64,000 bases of DNA from an uncultured Paracoccaceae bacterium. Lineage in GTDB: Bacteria > Pseudomonadota > Alphaproteobacteria > Rhodobacterales > Rhodobacteraceae. The notes beneath the pieces are model-generated. The model searched no databases, was not told where the DNA came from, and saw only the letters and a program-made list of their open reading frames with translations. Shown one piece after another: positions 1 to 7,331 of this stretch. Positions within the stretch are counted from its first letter, which is position 1; every line of letters begins with the position of its first letter. The stretch spans positions 124,001 to 188,000 of the forward strand of contig CALMSR010000014.1 of assembly GCA_937872465.1 (NCBI GenBank), given 5' to 3'. The translations under genes were made by a program, and so were the position numbers.

Positions 1-2
1 TC

Positions 3-752
3 TATCTCGCGCCGGTTCGCGTGCCCGCCGAGCAAATCTTGCACATCTTCAAGCCGCTGGGCGGCGGGCAGGTGCGCGGAATTCCTTGGACGGCGCCATG
101 TCTGCTCGCGGCGAACGAATACGCCAAATATCGCGACGCGTTGCTTATGGGCGCCTCTGTCGCCGCAATGATGGTCGGCACCATTAGCGATACGACTGCC
201 AACGGAGGCTCGGAGTCGGCCTTTGACGACGGGACTCCGAGCATGGAACCCGGAACCGTCCTGCGCCTAAAGTTCGGCGAAGAGTTCCACATGCATTCTC
301 CGCAGCAGGTGGCGGAGTCCGGCAGCTTCATCAGATCCAGCCTTCAACAGATTGCGGCCGGCCTCGGCGTTCCCGAGTGGATGCTTTCGGGCGATATGAC
401 GAGCGTCAACTACAGCTCCGCCAGAGCGGCTCTGATCCCGTTTTATCGCCGCGTTGAGGCAACCCAATACAACGCGATCGTCCCTCAACTCCTCACACCG
501 CTCTGGCGGCGCGTGGTCGGTGATGTGCCGGTGCAATGGCTGCCGCCGAAGCCGGTTCAGGTGGATCCTGCAAAAGACGTTCAAGCGACCGTCGCTGAGA
601 TCTCCGCCGGCCTCACGTCGCGCGCCAAGGCGGTGGCGGAGCGCGGATGGTCGGTTGCGGAGCTAGACCGCGAGATTGCAGACGACCGCGCCCGCGAGGC
701 TTCCCTAGGGCTCGCCTTCGGCCCGTCTGCACTCGGCCAGAAGGAGTCGTGA
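3..752 (+). CDS. Phage portal protein, C-terminal part (cut by window start)
   Basis: The reading frame is already open at the first base, so the N-terminus lies outside the window; about 249 residues are visible. The C-terminal part resembles lambda-family portal proteins: a helical clip/stem region and the conserved stretch SGDMTSVNYSSARAAL followed by an aromatic/basic helix. The portal forms the dodecameric DNA channel at one capsid vertex and docks the terminase. The stop is one base before the GTG of the protease-capsid gene, as expected for a head-gene operon. Identification is from motif pattern and gene order. Confidence 0.85.
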   Translation, partial: YLAPVRVPAEQILHIFKPLGGGQVRGIPWTAPCLLAANEYAKYRDALLMGASVAAMMVGTISDTTANGGSESAFDDGTPSMEPGTVLRLKFGEEFHMHSPQQVAESGSFIRSSLQQIAAGLGVPEWMLSGDMTSVNYSSARAALIPFYRRVEATQYNAIVPQLLTPLWRRVVGDVPVQWLPPKPVQVDPAKDVQATVAEISAGLTSRAKAVAERGWSVAELDREIADDRAREASLGLAFGPSALGQKES

Positions 753-753
753 A

Positions 754-2397
754 GTGAGACCGGAAATCTGCATCCGCGCGGCCGGCAGCTATGATCCCGA
801 AACTCGGATCTTCAGCGCGACCTTCAGCGCCGGCAGCCCGCGGGCCATGCGCGACGCGATCGGGCCGTTTCTGGAGCAGGTCGACCTTGCCGGTTTCGAC
901 CCGGCCGATCTGGTGGGTCGCACAGTCTTCCTCGACCATCGCCATACGACGGACTCTGCCGTCGGGACCGTCATCGCGGCCCGGCGGGAAGGCGAGGCCA
1001 TCACGGGCGAGGTTCAACTATCGGCCGCAGACTCCGTTGCCGACACGCGGACAAAGGTAGCAGAGGGCGTCATTGCCGCAGTGTCGATCGGATACCGCGT
1101 CACCAGGTGGGTTGAGGGGCGCGACGCCTCCGGCCGCCGCACGAAGACCGCCGCAGCCGGCGAGCTTGTTGAATTGAGTCTGGTCGGGCTGCCGGCCGAT
1201 CCCCGAGCGAAAATCAGGAGTGAGGCCATGCCCCTCGAGCAGAACACCAACGAACCCGAGGCGAGTCCGAACCCGCCGCCGGTCGAAAGCCCGGCTGCAG
1301 GATCCTCGCTGCCGATCATCCGCGCCCACGCCGCGCCGACCGGCAGCGAGGATCCTGCAGCCGACTATCGGCTTCGCGATGAGGCGCTCGCCTGCCGCAT
1401 GTCCGGTGCCGAGCCGTCGGACGGCGCGCGGCAGTTCATGGGTTTCGGCTTCGCCGAGCACGCGGCCCTTGCGCTGCGGGCGGCCGGTGAGACGAGCCTC
1501 GGGGTCATGTCTCGCGAGGGCGTGCTCCACCGCGCGATGCACGGCACCAGCGACTTTCCGGCGCTCCTGACCGGCGCGGGCAACCGCACGCTGCGGGGCG
1601 CCTATGACGTGGCAGCGTCGCCGCTGAAGATGCTGGCGCAGCGCGTCACGGCCTCCGACTTCCGGCCGCAGGATGTGCTTTCGATCGGCGGCATGGGCGA
1701 GCTCGCCGAAGTGACAGAAAACGGCGAGATCACCGCGACCACGACGGCTGAGGCCAAAGAGTCCTGGCAGCTGAAGACCTTCGGCAAGCTCTTCAGCCTG
1801 ACCCGGAAAGCTCTGGTCAACGACGATCTCGGCGCATTCGGCCGCGTCACGGCGGAACTTGGCCGGGCAGCGGCCGAAACGGAAAACGCAGCCCTCGCCG
1901 CGCTGCTCCTCGGCAATCCCGTCATGGGCGACGGCAAGGCGCTGTTCCATGCCGATCATGGCAACCTCGCGGACACCCCGGCAGCGATCGGCGAGACCAG
2001 TATCTCGGCGGCCCGGCTGGCGATGCGCTCGCAGACCGGAATCACCGGCGAGCGCATCGCCGTCACCCCGAAATATCTGGTGGTCGGGCCGGAGATCGAA
2101 ACCGAGGCCGAGAAGTTCCTTGCGGCCATCCACCCGACGGAGACGGACGCGGTAAACCCCTTCTCCGGGAAGATCACCCTCGCGGTGGAACCTCGGATCT
2201 CGGGAGATGATTGGTTCGTCTTCGCGGCGCCCGGAGAGGTGCCGGTGCTCCTCCTCGGCCACCTGGCGAGCGCTCCCGGCCCGCAGATCTCGAGCCGCGA
2301 CGGCTTCGAGGTGCTGGGGCGGGAGTTCCGGGTGGTGCTCGACTTCGCGGTGGCCGCGACCGATTGGCGCGGCGCCTACCGCAACGCGGGCGCATAG
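754..2397 (+). CDS. Prohead protease / major capsid protein fusion
   Basis: A 547-residue protein with a GTG start directly after the portal stop. Residues 1-150 look like an HK97-type prohead protease (family U35): FLDHRH carries candidate catalytic histidines (62 and 64) and AAVSIGYRV the candidate serine (111). Residues 160-215 form a Pro/Ala/Glu-rich linker that may serve as scaffold. Residues 230-547 match Mu gpT-like major capsid proteins, with a typical stretch of paired Asn, Ala and Leu in the middle and a C-terminal barrel. Such fusions are known in some phages. An internal ATG at 1228 (Met159) is preceded by AGGAGTGAGGCC, so the capsid part may also be made alone. Confidence 0.88.
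   Translation: MRPEICIRAAGSYDPETRIFSATFSAGSPRAMRDAIGPFLEQVDLAGFDPADLVGRTVFLDHRHTTDSAVGTVIAARREGEAITGEVQLSAADSVADTRTKVAEGVIAAVSIGYRVTRWVEGRDASGRRTKTAAAGELVELSLVGLPADPRAKIRSEAMPLEQNTNEPEASPNPPPVESPAAGSSLPIIRAHAAPTGSEDPAADYRLRDEALACRMSGAEPSDGARQFMGFGFAEHAALALRAAGETSLGVMSREGVLHRAMHGTSDFPALLTGAGNRTLRGAYDVAASPLKMLAQRVTASDFRPQDVLSIGGMGELAEVTENGEITATTTAEAKESWQLKTFGKLFSLTRKALVNDDLGAFGRVTAELGRAAAETENAALAALLLGNPVMGDGKALFHADHGNLADTPAAIGETSISAARLAMRSQTGITGERIAVTPKYLVVGPEIETEAEKFLAAIHPTETDAVNPFSGKITLAVEPRISGDDWFVFAAPGEVPVLLLGHLASAPGPQISSRDGFEVLGREFRVVLDFAVAATDWRGAYRNAGA
1228..2397 (+). other. Possible internal translation start for a separate capsid product
   Basis: An in-frame ATG at 1228 follows AGGAG with a 7-base spacer, a much better ribosome binding site than most in this window. 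Starting there would give a 389-residue product lacking the protease, made of the low-complexity linker plus the capsid domain. Internal starts that uncouple scaffold or capsid from protease are known in lambda (C/Nu3). Use of this start is inferred from the sequence alone. Confidence 0.45.
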
Positions 2398-2615
2398 TGG
2401 CGACGCTCGCCGAGCTTCAAGCCCATCGGTCCGCGCTGCTATCGGCGCGGGCCAGCGGTGTGCGGCGCGTCCGAGACGCCTCCGGCGAAGAGGTCGAATA
2501 TCGCACCGACTCCGAGATGAAGGCGGCAATCGCCTTCATCGACTCTGAAATCGCAGCGGCTCAGCGCGGCCCCAGGCCGGTTGTCATCCGCTGCACTACC
2601 AGCAAAGGGACCTGA
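2397..2615 (+). CDS. gpW-like head-tail joining protein
   Basis: A 72-residue protein. The GTG start at 2397 shares its G with the TAG stop of the capsid gene, a coupling that decides the start. The pattern is an N-terminal helix LAELQAHRSALLSARASGVR, a short beta hairpin with VRDASGEEVEYRTD, then a second helix ending near residue 60. This matches small gpW-family proteins that bind the portal underside and prepare the capsid for tail attachment. The next gene starts 3 bases downstream. Family assignment rests on size, helix-hairpin-helix pattern and position. Confidence 0.75.
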   Translation: MATLAELQAHRSALLSARASGVRRVRDASGEEVEYRTDSEMKAAIAFIDSEIAAAQRGPRPVVIRCTTSKGT

Positions 2616-2618
2616 CCC

Positions 2619-2936
2619 ATGGCCAAGAACTTCATTCAGAACGGGAATATCATCACCATGACCGCTGCGGGCGATGTCGCCTCGGGCGACGTGGTGTTTG
2701 CCGGCGCCCTCGGGGCGGCCGCGACCGGCGAAAAGCTCGACGTGGCGCTCGAGGGCGTGTTCCGGGTCGCCAAGGTCGCGGCCGATGCCCTCGCCGTTGG
2801 CGGCGCGGTCTATTGGGATGCGGGGGCGAGCCTCGCCACCAGCGACGACGATTCCGGCGCAAACCCGCTTCTCGGGCACGCCTTCGAGGCGGCGGGCAAT
2901 CCTTCGGCGACGGTGGCGCTGCGGCTCGCCAACTGA
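2619..2936 (+). CDS. Capsid cement / decoration protein (DUF2190 family)
   Basis: A 105-residue beta-rich protein beginning MAKNFIQNGNIITMTAA, typical of DUF2190 proteins, which sit on the capsid surface and stabilise it. Short repeated valine/alanine-glycine strands (VASGDVVFAG, LAVGGAVYWDAG) support this. It follows the gpW-like gene by 3 bases and is the last recognisable virion gene before the integrase side of the element. In ordinary prophages tail genes would follow here; none do. Confidence 0.8.
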   Translation: MAKNFIQNGNIITMTAAGDVASGDVVFAGALGAAATGEKLDVALEGVFRVAKVAADALAVGGAVYWDAGASLATSDDDSGANPLLGHAFEAAGNPSATVALRLAN

Positions 2937-3013
2937 CCCGGCAACACGCGAATCAGCGTCGCTCTGGCCTTGGCTGCAAGTGGAACCCCGGGATTTCTAG
3001 CTAGCCTAGGCTA

Positions 3014-3035
3014 GAAAAAAGGCCGCTTTAGCGGC
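3014..3035 (-). terminator. Rho-independent terminator reading on the minus strand
   Basis: Read on the minus strand, GCCGC-TAAA-GCGGC is followed by CTTTTTT, a classical intrinsic terminator. It would stop transcripts coming leftward from the integrase side before they enter the capsid genes. The stem is only five to six base pairs, but the T-run is clean. Confidence 0.6.
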
Positions 3036-3109
3036 ACCAGATGTATTGGTTTACGGGAATCGACACCCAAACGCTTGACGTGAACAGAGTCATTCCCGAC
3101 AATAAAGTT

Positions 3110-3137
3110 GGCCGCATCCCAGGCACGGGATGCGGCC
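3110..3137. terminator. Perfect 11-bp stem hairpin, probable terminator
   Basis: GGCCGCATCCC at 3110-3120 pairs perfectly with GGGATGCGGCC at 3127-3137 around a 6-base loop AGGCAC. Short T- or A-rich tracts flank both sides (ATTT after it on the plus strand, AACTTTATT on the minus strand), so it could stop transcription in either direction. A binding site for a phage regulator is an alternative. Confidence 0.5.
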
Positions 3138-3247
3138 ATTTGGAAAGTGTCCAGCCTGGAAGGGCCGGAACGTGTGATCACCCTGCGATTCTCGCATGGA
3201 GTGACTCACGCGGTCAAGTCCTTCTGGCTCAGCAAGGAGGACAGAGT

Positions 3248-3598
3248 ATGACTAGTGTCACGTGTACCGGGGCGTCTGGACGCTCCTACAGCTTCGAGCT
3301 CCACCCTTGGGGCGTGCCGTTCCTGCCGCTCTCCGGGGTGTACATTGCGGCTCGGGCCACCTCGCCCAACCGCTGGGAGGCACTCTATGTTGGCGAGACG
3401 CAATCGTTCCACGATCGCGTCTACGCTGGACTTGGGAGCCACGACAGGATGAAACGCGCCCGAGATCGCGGCGCAACTCACATCGGAGTCTATTTCACGT
3501 TTGACGACTCCGAACGCCTGCGGATCGAGTCCGAGCTTATCCACACGCTGATGCCCCCGTGCAACCAGCAGAATGCCCTCCGCGGTCTCATGCGGTAG
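3248..3598 (+). CDS. GIY-YIG nuclease-like small protein
   Basis: A 116-residue protein; the ATG at 3248 is chosen because AAGGAGG lies just upstream, although the frame is open earlier. The GIY-YIG signature is recognisable: SGVYIAAR near residues 29-36, LYVGET at 46-51, an arginine in FHDRV near 57, a glutamate in RIESEL near 94 and an asparagine in PPCNQQ near 104. These are positions used for catalysis in this nuclease family. It sits between capsid genes and integrase, where accessory cargo is common. Substrate and role are unknown; it could be a homing or anti-phage nuclease or a repair-type enzyme. Confidence 0.65.
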   Translation: MTSVTCTGASGRSYSFELHPWGVPFLPLSGVYIAARATSPNRWEALYVGETQSFHDRVYAGLGSHDRMKRARDRGATHIGVYFTFDDSERLRIESELIHTLMPPCNQQNALRGLMR

Positions 3599-3612
3599 TG
3601 GTGAATGCCTCC

Positions 3613-3637
3613 GATTGGCCGGTAGTTCCGGCCAATC
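3613..3637. terminator. Hairpin between convergent GIY-YIG and integrase genes
   Basis: GATTGGCCGG (3613-3622) pairs perfectly with CCGGCCAATC (3628-3637) around TAGTT. It lies between two convergent stops (3598 and 3657), the expected place for a bidirectional terminator. The T-tract is weak. Confidence 0.55.
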
Positions 3638-3656
3638 GTTCTCACTCAAGTCTCTT

Positions 3657-4850
3657 TCAGAACAACTCCCCGAGATCCGCCTGCAGGTCCAGCCAATCCG
3701 ACCACGCCTGCATGATCTCGCGGCGCTGCGCGAACCAGGTTTGCCGATTGTAGGCGCTACGCACCGTGTTCTTGTCGACGTGGGCGAGGCAAGCCTCGAT
3801 CCATTCAGAGGGCCAGCGGGCAGACTCATGCGCCCATGTGCTGAAGGTTGCGCGCCACCCGTGCACGGATGCGCGCCCCTTGAAGCCCATGCCATAGATC
3901 GCGAACAGAAGCGTGTTCTCGCTGATCGGGTGCCCCGGCCGCCGGCCCGGGAACATGAGGACTCCTTTGCCGCTGATCTCGCGAAGCCGGGCCACCAACG
4001 CGGCTGCCTGCCGACTGAGAGGCACCACATGCGGACGCTTCATCTTCATCCGCTCCGCGGGCACATGCCATTCATCGCCCTTGATCTCCGGCCACCGTCC
4101 GCCGCGGAGCTCGTTTGACCGGAGCACCGTGTGCATTACCAGCCTAAGGCCAAGGCGGGTCAGCTCGTCGTCTTCATGCGGCCGGATAAGGGCGCCCATG
4201 AAGAACGCGACCTTGTCCGGCGCCAAGCTGGGCTGCCCCACCGCCTTAGGCACTGGCAGGAGGGCGCCGCTAATCCCTTCCGCTGGGTTGTGCTTCAGTC
4301 CAAGGGCGAGCCTAGCATAGCGGAAGATGCCGCTGGCATAGCGGGCGACCACGTGTGCGCTATAAACAGCATCTCGAGCCTCGATCGCCTGAAGGGCCGC
4401 CAGCACGTCACCCGGCTCTACTTCGGCCACGTCCTTCGGGCCAAGTGTGGGCAACAGGTCGGCCTCGACCCGCGACCACACACGGGCGGCATATTGAGGC
4501 TCGCGCCGAGACGCTACCGTCCGGTCGAACCACTCACGGGCAACCGAATCGAAACGTCGGGCCTTGGCAGCCTTGGCGGTCTCGCGCAGCGCCCGCTTTG
4601 ACACCATGCCCGGATCTTCGCCCCGGTCCAATTGCGCCCGCGCCTGCTCGCACCGGTAGGCGGCCTCGGCTTGGGAAATGCCCGGATAGCGGCCGATCGG
4701 CAGGGTTCGCACCTTGCCCTCGAATCTGTAGGTGAGGCCCCAGGACCGCCGCCCCGTGGGCGTCACCAACAGGAACAACCCATTGCCTGCGCCCCGCTTC
4801 TCGCGGCGCCCGGTTGTGTTCGGCCGATCGATATCTTCCTGAGTCAGCAC
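3657..4850 (-). CDS. Tyrosine-type site-specific integrase (P4-like, DUF4102 N-terminus)
   Basis: A 397-residue integrase that would insert and excise the element at the adjacent tRNA-Leu. Visible order: DUF4102-type arm-binding domain (residues 1-85, VTPTGRRSW, LPIGRYPG), core-binding domain (95-190), catalytic domain (215-390). Catalytic residues are Arg244 (RSNELRGGRW), His330 and Arg333 (HGWR), His357 and Tyr367. The GTG at 4850 is preferred: family proteins start at this point (LTQEDI) and AGGA lies 8 bases upstream. A longer frame reaches GTG at 4919 but that codon falls inside an inverted repeat. All catalytic residues are present, so the enzyme looks intact. Confidence 0.9.
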   Translation of the reverse strand: MLTQEDIDRPNTTGRREKRGAGNGLFLLVTPTGRRSWGLTYRFEGKVRTLPIGRYPGISQAEAAYRCEQARAQLDRGEDPGMVSKRALRETAKAAKARRFDSVAREWFDRTVASRREPQYAARVWSRVEADLLPTLGPKDVAEVEPGDVLAALQAIEARDAVYSAHVVARYASGIFRYARLALGLKHNPAEGISGALLPVPKAVGQPSLAPDKVAFFMGALIRPHEDDELTRLGLRLVMHTVLRSNELRGGRWPEIKGDEWHVPAERMKMKRPHVVPLSRQAAALVARLREISGKGVLMFPGRRPGHPISENTLLFAIYGMGFKGRASVHGWRATFSTWAHESARWPSEWIEACLAHVDKNTVRSAYNRQTWFAQRREIMQAWSDWLDLQADLGELF

Positions 4851-4904
4851 TGCATTCTTCCTTGCGCTTGCACTGCAAAGCACCGCGGATTCACACCGCA
4901 GGCA

Positions 4905-4999
4905 GGAGATAGATTTCACGCAATCTCACGATGGTCGAGATGCACCACAGTGCATTTCCAGAGGCTTAGCTCGCCGGAGATTGCGCAGAATCTATCTCC
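4905..4999. repeat. Large imperfect inverted repeat upstream of the integrase
   Basis: The arm at 4905-4927 (begins GGAGATAGATT, ends GCAATCTC) matches the reverse complement of 4976-4999 at 20 of 23 positions; the three mismatches are adjacent. A smaller perfect dyad, ATGCAC-CACA-GTGCAT at 4940-4955, lies near its centre. It sits between the integrase start and the tRNA 3' end, where integrase arm sites, excisionase sites or an integrase operator would be expected. Function is inferred from position. Confidence 0.6.
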
Positions 5000-5009
5000 T
5001 GAGGAGGAA

Positions 5010-5095
5010 TGGTGCGGGCGGCCGGATTCGAACCGGCACGGGCTTTCGCCCCAGGCATTTTAAGTGCCATGTGTCTACCGTTTCACCACGCCCGC
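5010..5095 (-). tRNA. tRNA-Leu (anticodon UAA), CCA encoded; likely integration site
   Basis: Reading the minus strand from 5095, the acceptor strand GCGGGCG pairs with CGCCCGC near the 3' end, followed by discriminator A and a genomic CCA (5010-5012). The anticodon loop CTTAAAA gives anticodon UAA (5060-5062). There is a long variable arm, as in leucine tRNAs, and a GGTTCGAATCC T-arm. Its 3' end faces the integrase gene, the usual arrangement when an integrase targets a tRNA 3' end and leaves the tRNA intact. Confidence 0.95.
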
Positions 5096-5318
5096 ATCGG
5101 ACCGGGCCGCGGCTGCGGCCTTCATGGCGTGGCGGAATTCAATCGCCAAGGCGCGCGGGTTGCAAGGGCCTGCCGGGGGTAGGGGCTTCGGAGGGCTGTC
5201 GGGCGACCGGACAGGCGCACCGGCGCCCCTATTTCCGGCGTGCCCCGGAAGGCGATCGATCGCTCGAAGAACGGGCCGAGCGATGGGCTCGGCAGTCGCT
5301 GCAGAGGGCGGAGGCAGC

Positions 5319-6158
5319 CTATCCGCCGGGGGCGCCGAATGCCGCGCAGGGATCGTCGCGATCCGGCGGTGCGGCGACGGCGACCGCATCGAAGGCGTCG
5401 CTCTCGGCGGCGTCCGGCTCGGATTCGACCTGCGCCAGCGCGAAGACCCGCACGCCCGGCTCGGCCACCGCCACGAGGGCGGGCATGCCGCGGTGCTTGT
5501 CGGCATGGCCGGTGCCGGCGATGACCACGACCGGGCCGCCGCCGGCCATGGTGCGGGCCCAGAGCGCGGCATCCGCGAGCCCGGCGTCGCGAAAGCGCTG
5601 TGCCTCCACGAGGCCGGGCAGCATCTCGGCCGGCACGCCGTCGCAATGGGCCGCGCGCATCAGCGCCTCCCGCGCGGCCATCTCCTCGGGCGGCAGCGGC
5701 TGGTCGAGGCCGTATTTCTCGGCATCGGGGCCGAAGACCCCCGCGGCCCCTTCGAGCATGGCGCGGCGGACCTCGGCCGTGGGCTGGCCGCCGCCGAAGA
5801 TCCGCGCCTCGGGCGCGGCCTCCATGATCGGCGCATACATGTCGAAATCGGGCCAGCCGCTGTCGTCCCAGTCCAGCGCCTCGGCGATCTGGTCGCGCGA
5901 GGCGCCCGCGGCGCGCAGACGGTTGACCTCGTCCTCGAATTGCTGCGGGATCATTTCGAAGACCAGCGCCGCCGGCTGCAGCGCCGCGACGATCTCGGCC
6001 TGGGTCCGGTGATGGTCGGGATTGTCGTGAATCTCGCCGAGCACGACGATCTCGGCCGATCGCGCCGCCTCCGCGATCTCCGCGGATTGCGCCGCGCCGT
6101 CGCTTGCGGTGCCGATCGCCGGGACGACCAGCGAAACCGCGAGGAGGACGCGTCTCAT
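5319..6158 (-). CDS. ChaN-family haem-binding / iron-regulated protein
   Basis: A 279-residue protein, translated from ATG 6158 (MRRVLLAVSL) because a signal peptide follows immediately; no lipobox cysteine is visible, so it is probably secreted to the periplasm. The mature protein begins with VVLGEIHDNPDHHRTQ, the ChaN/EreA-like signature whose histidines bind haem iron in characterised ChaN. A second typical region, VVIAGTGHADKHRG, lies near residue 225. It is a single gene between the tRNA and rpoH, with no iron-transport neighbours. The family assignment is good; the physiological ligand is not shown here. Confidence 0.82.
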   Translation of the reverse strand: MRRVLLAVSLVVPAIGTASDGAAQSAEIAEAARSAEIVVLGEIHDNPDHHRTQAEIVAALQPAALVFEMIPQQFEDEVNRLRAAGASRDQIAEALDWDDSGWPDFDMYAPIMEAAPEARIFGGGQPTAEVRRAMLEGAAGVFGPDAEKYGLDQPLPPEEMAAREALMRAAHCDGVPAEMLPGLVEAQRFRDAGLADAALWARTMAGGGPVVVIAGTGHADKHRGMPALVAVAEPGVRVFALAQVESEPDAAESDAFDAVAVAAPPDRDDPCAAFGAPGG

Positions 6159-6221
6159 CGATATTCCCGTTCCGTCAGACGCCCGCACTATGGCACGGGT
6201 GCCGGAACGGGTCACCCGGTT

Positions 6222-7103
6222 TCAGGCCGTGGCGAGCATTTCCGCGGCCGGGCCGGTCACGCTTTCGAGACGGCGCCGCAGCTTGACCAGGGCCTGGGCC
6301 TCGAGCTGGCGGATCCTCTCCTTGCTCAGGCCGAGCTCGTTTCCGAGGCTTTCGAGCGTGCGCGGCTCGTCCCGCAGCTTGCGCTCCACGACGATCATGC
6401 GCTCGCGCTTGTTGAGCGAGGCGAGCGCATCCGCGAGCCAGCCGCGGACGCGGGCGATGTCCTCGTTGCGGGGCACGGTCTCCGCGGCCTGCGGCCCTTC
6501 GTCCTCGAGCGTCTCCATCCACTCGCGCCCCTCCTCGCCGGCCTGCTGCGCGTTGAGCGAGAAATCCGATCCCGCGAGCCGGGCGTCCATCATCTCGACG
6601 TCCCGCAGGGGCACCCCGACCTCCTCGGCGATCAGCTCGCGCAGTCGGTGGCCGTCGAGCACCTCGCCGCTGGCGACGGCCTCGCGCTCCAGCCTCGCGC
6701 GCACCCGGCGCAGGTTGAAGAAGAGCGATTTCTGCGACGAGGTCGATCCGGTGCGCACCATCGACCAGTTGCGCATCACGTAATCCTGGATCGAGGCCTT
6801 GATCCACCAGACCGCATAGGTCGAGAAGCGCACGCCGCGGTCGGGGTCGAACTTCTCCGCCGCCTTCATCAGCCCGACGCCGGCCTCCTGGATCAGGTCG
6901 GGCATCGGCGCGCCGTAGCGGCGGTATTTCGAGGCCATGGAGATCGCCAGCCGCATATAGGCATTGACCAGCCGGTGCAGCGCCTTCTCGTCGCCGGCGT
7001 TGCGCCAGGCCCGCGCCAGGGCGAGCTCGGTCTCGGCATCGAGCATCTCCGCGCCCATCGCGCGGCGGGTCACGGTCCGGATGCCGGTGTCGTCGAATGC
7101 CAT
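6222..7103 (-). CDS. rpoH: RNA polymerase sigma factor, RpoH (sigma-32) family
   Basis: A 293-residue sigma factor. ATG 7103 is preceded by a GGAGG-rich region. Region 2 (RLAISMASKYRRYG, DLIQEAGVGLMKAAEKFDPD, RFSTYAVWWIKASIQDYVM) and region 4 (ERMIVVERKLRDE, LGLSKERIRQLEAQAL) are complete. The RpoH box is present as SLFFNLRR. RpoH directs heat-shock and, in Rhodobacteraceae where two copies are common, singlet-oxygen stress genes. The divergence from the standard box (SQKSLFFN rather than QRKLFFN) may mean this is the second, RpoH-II type; that is an inference. Confidence 0.9.
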   Translation of the reverse strand: MAFDDTGIRTVTRRAMGAEMLDAETELALARAWRNAGDEKALHRLVNAYMRLAISMASKYRRYGAPMPDLIQEAGVGLMKAAEKFDPDRGVRFSTYAVWWIKASIQDYVMRNWSMVRTGSTSSQKSLFFNLRRVRARLEREAVASGEVLDGHRLRELIAEEVGVPLRDVEMMDARLAGSDFSLNAQQAGEEGREWMETLEDEGPQAAETVPRNEDIARVRGWLADALASLNKRERMIVVERKLRDEPRTLESLGNELGLSKERIRQLEAQALVKLRRRLESVTGPAAEMLATA

Positions 7104-7331
7104 CCTCGCGCCCTCCCGCCTTCCGGTGCGGCGCCGACCCCGGCCTCGCACCCGTGTCCTCAAGATCAATACGCACGAACCGGGCATCTGGATCATTCCG
7201 GGCCGAAGAAAACGGATTGTTTCCATTTCGGCGCCGAGGACGGGCGGCGGGCCTGGGCGTCGCCGGGGGCTTGCGCCCGCCGCCCGCATCCGTCACCGAC
7301 TGGGCGAGCGGAGCCTTGGAGGAGAGTCCCG

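Larger units (their letters stand above)
2937..3247. other. Intergenic stretch with three hairpin or palindrome structures
   Basis: No convincing gene. The stretch holds a CTAG-rich 14-base palindrome at 3001-3014, a GCCGC/GCGGC hairpin beside an A-run at 3014-3035, and a perfect 11-base-pair hairpin at 3110-3137. CTAG is usually rare in proteobacterial DNA, so three copies within about 18 bases stand out. The stretch is likely a transcription boundary between the capsid operon and the GIY-YIG gene. Confidence 0.5.
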
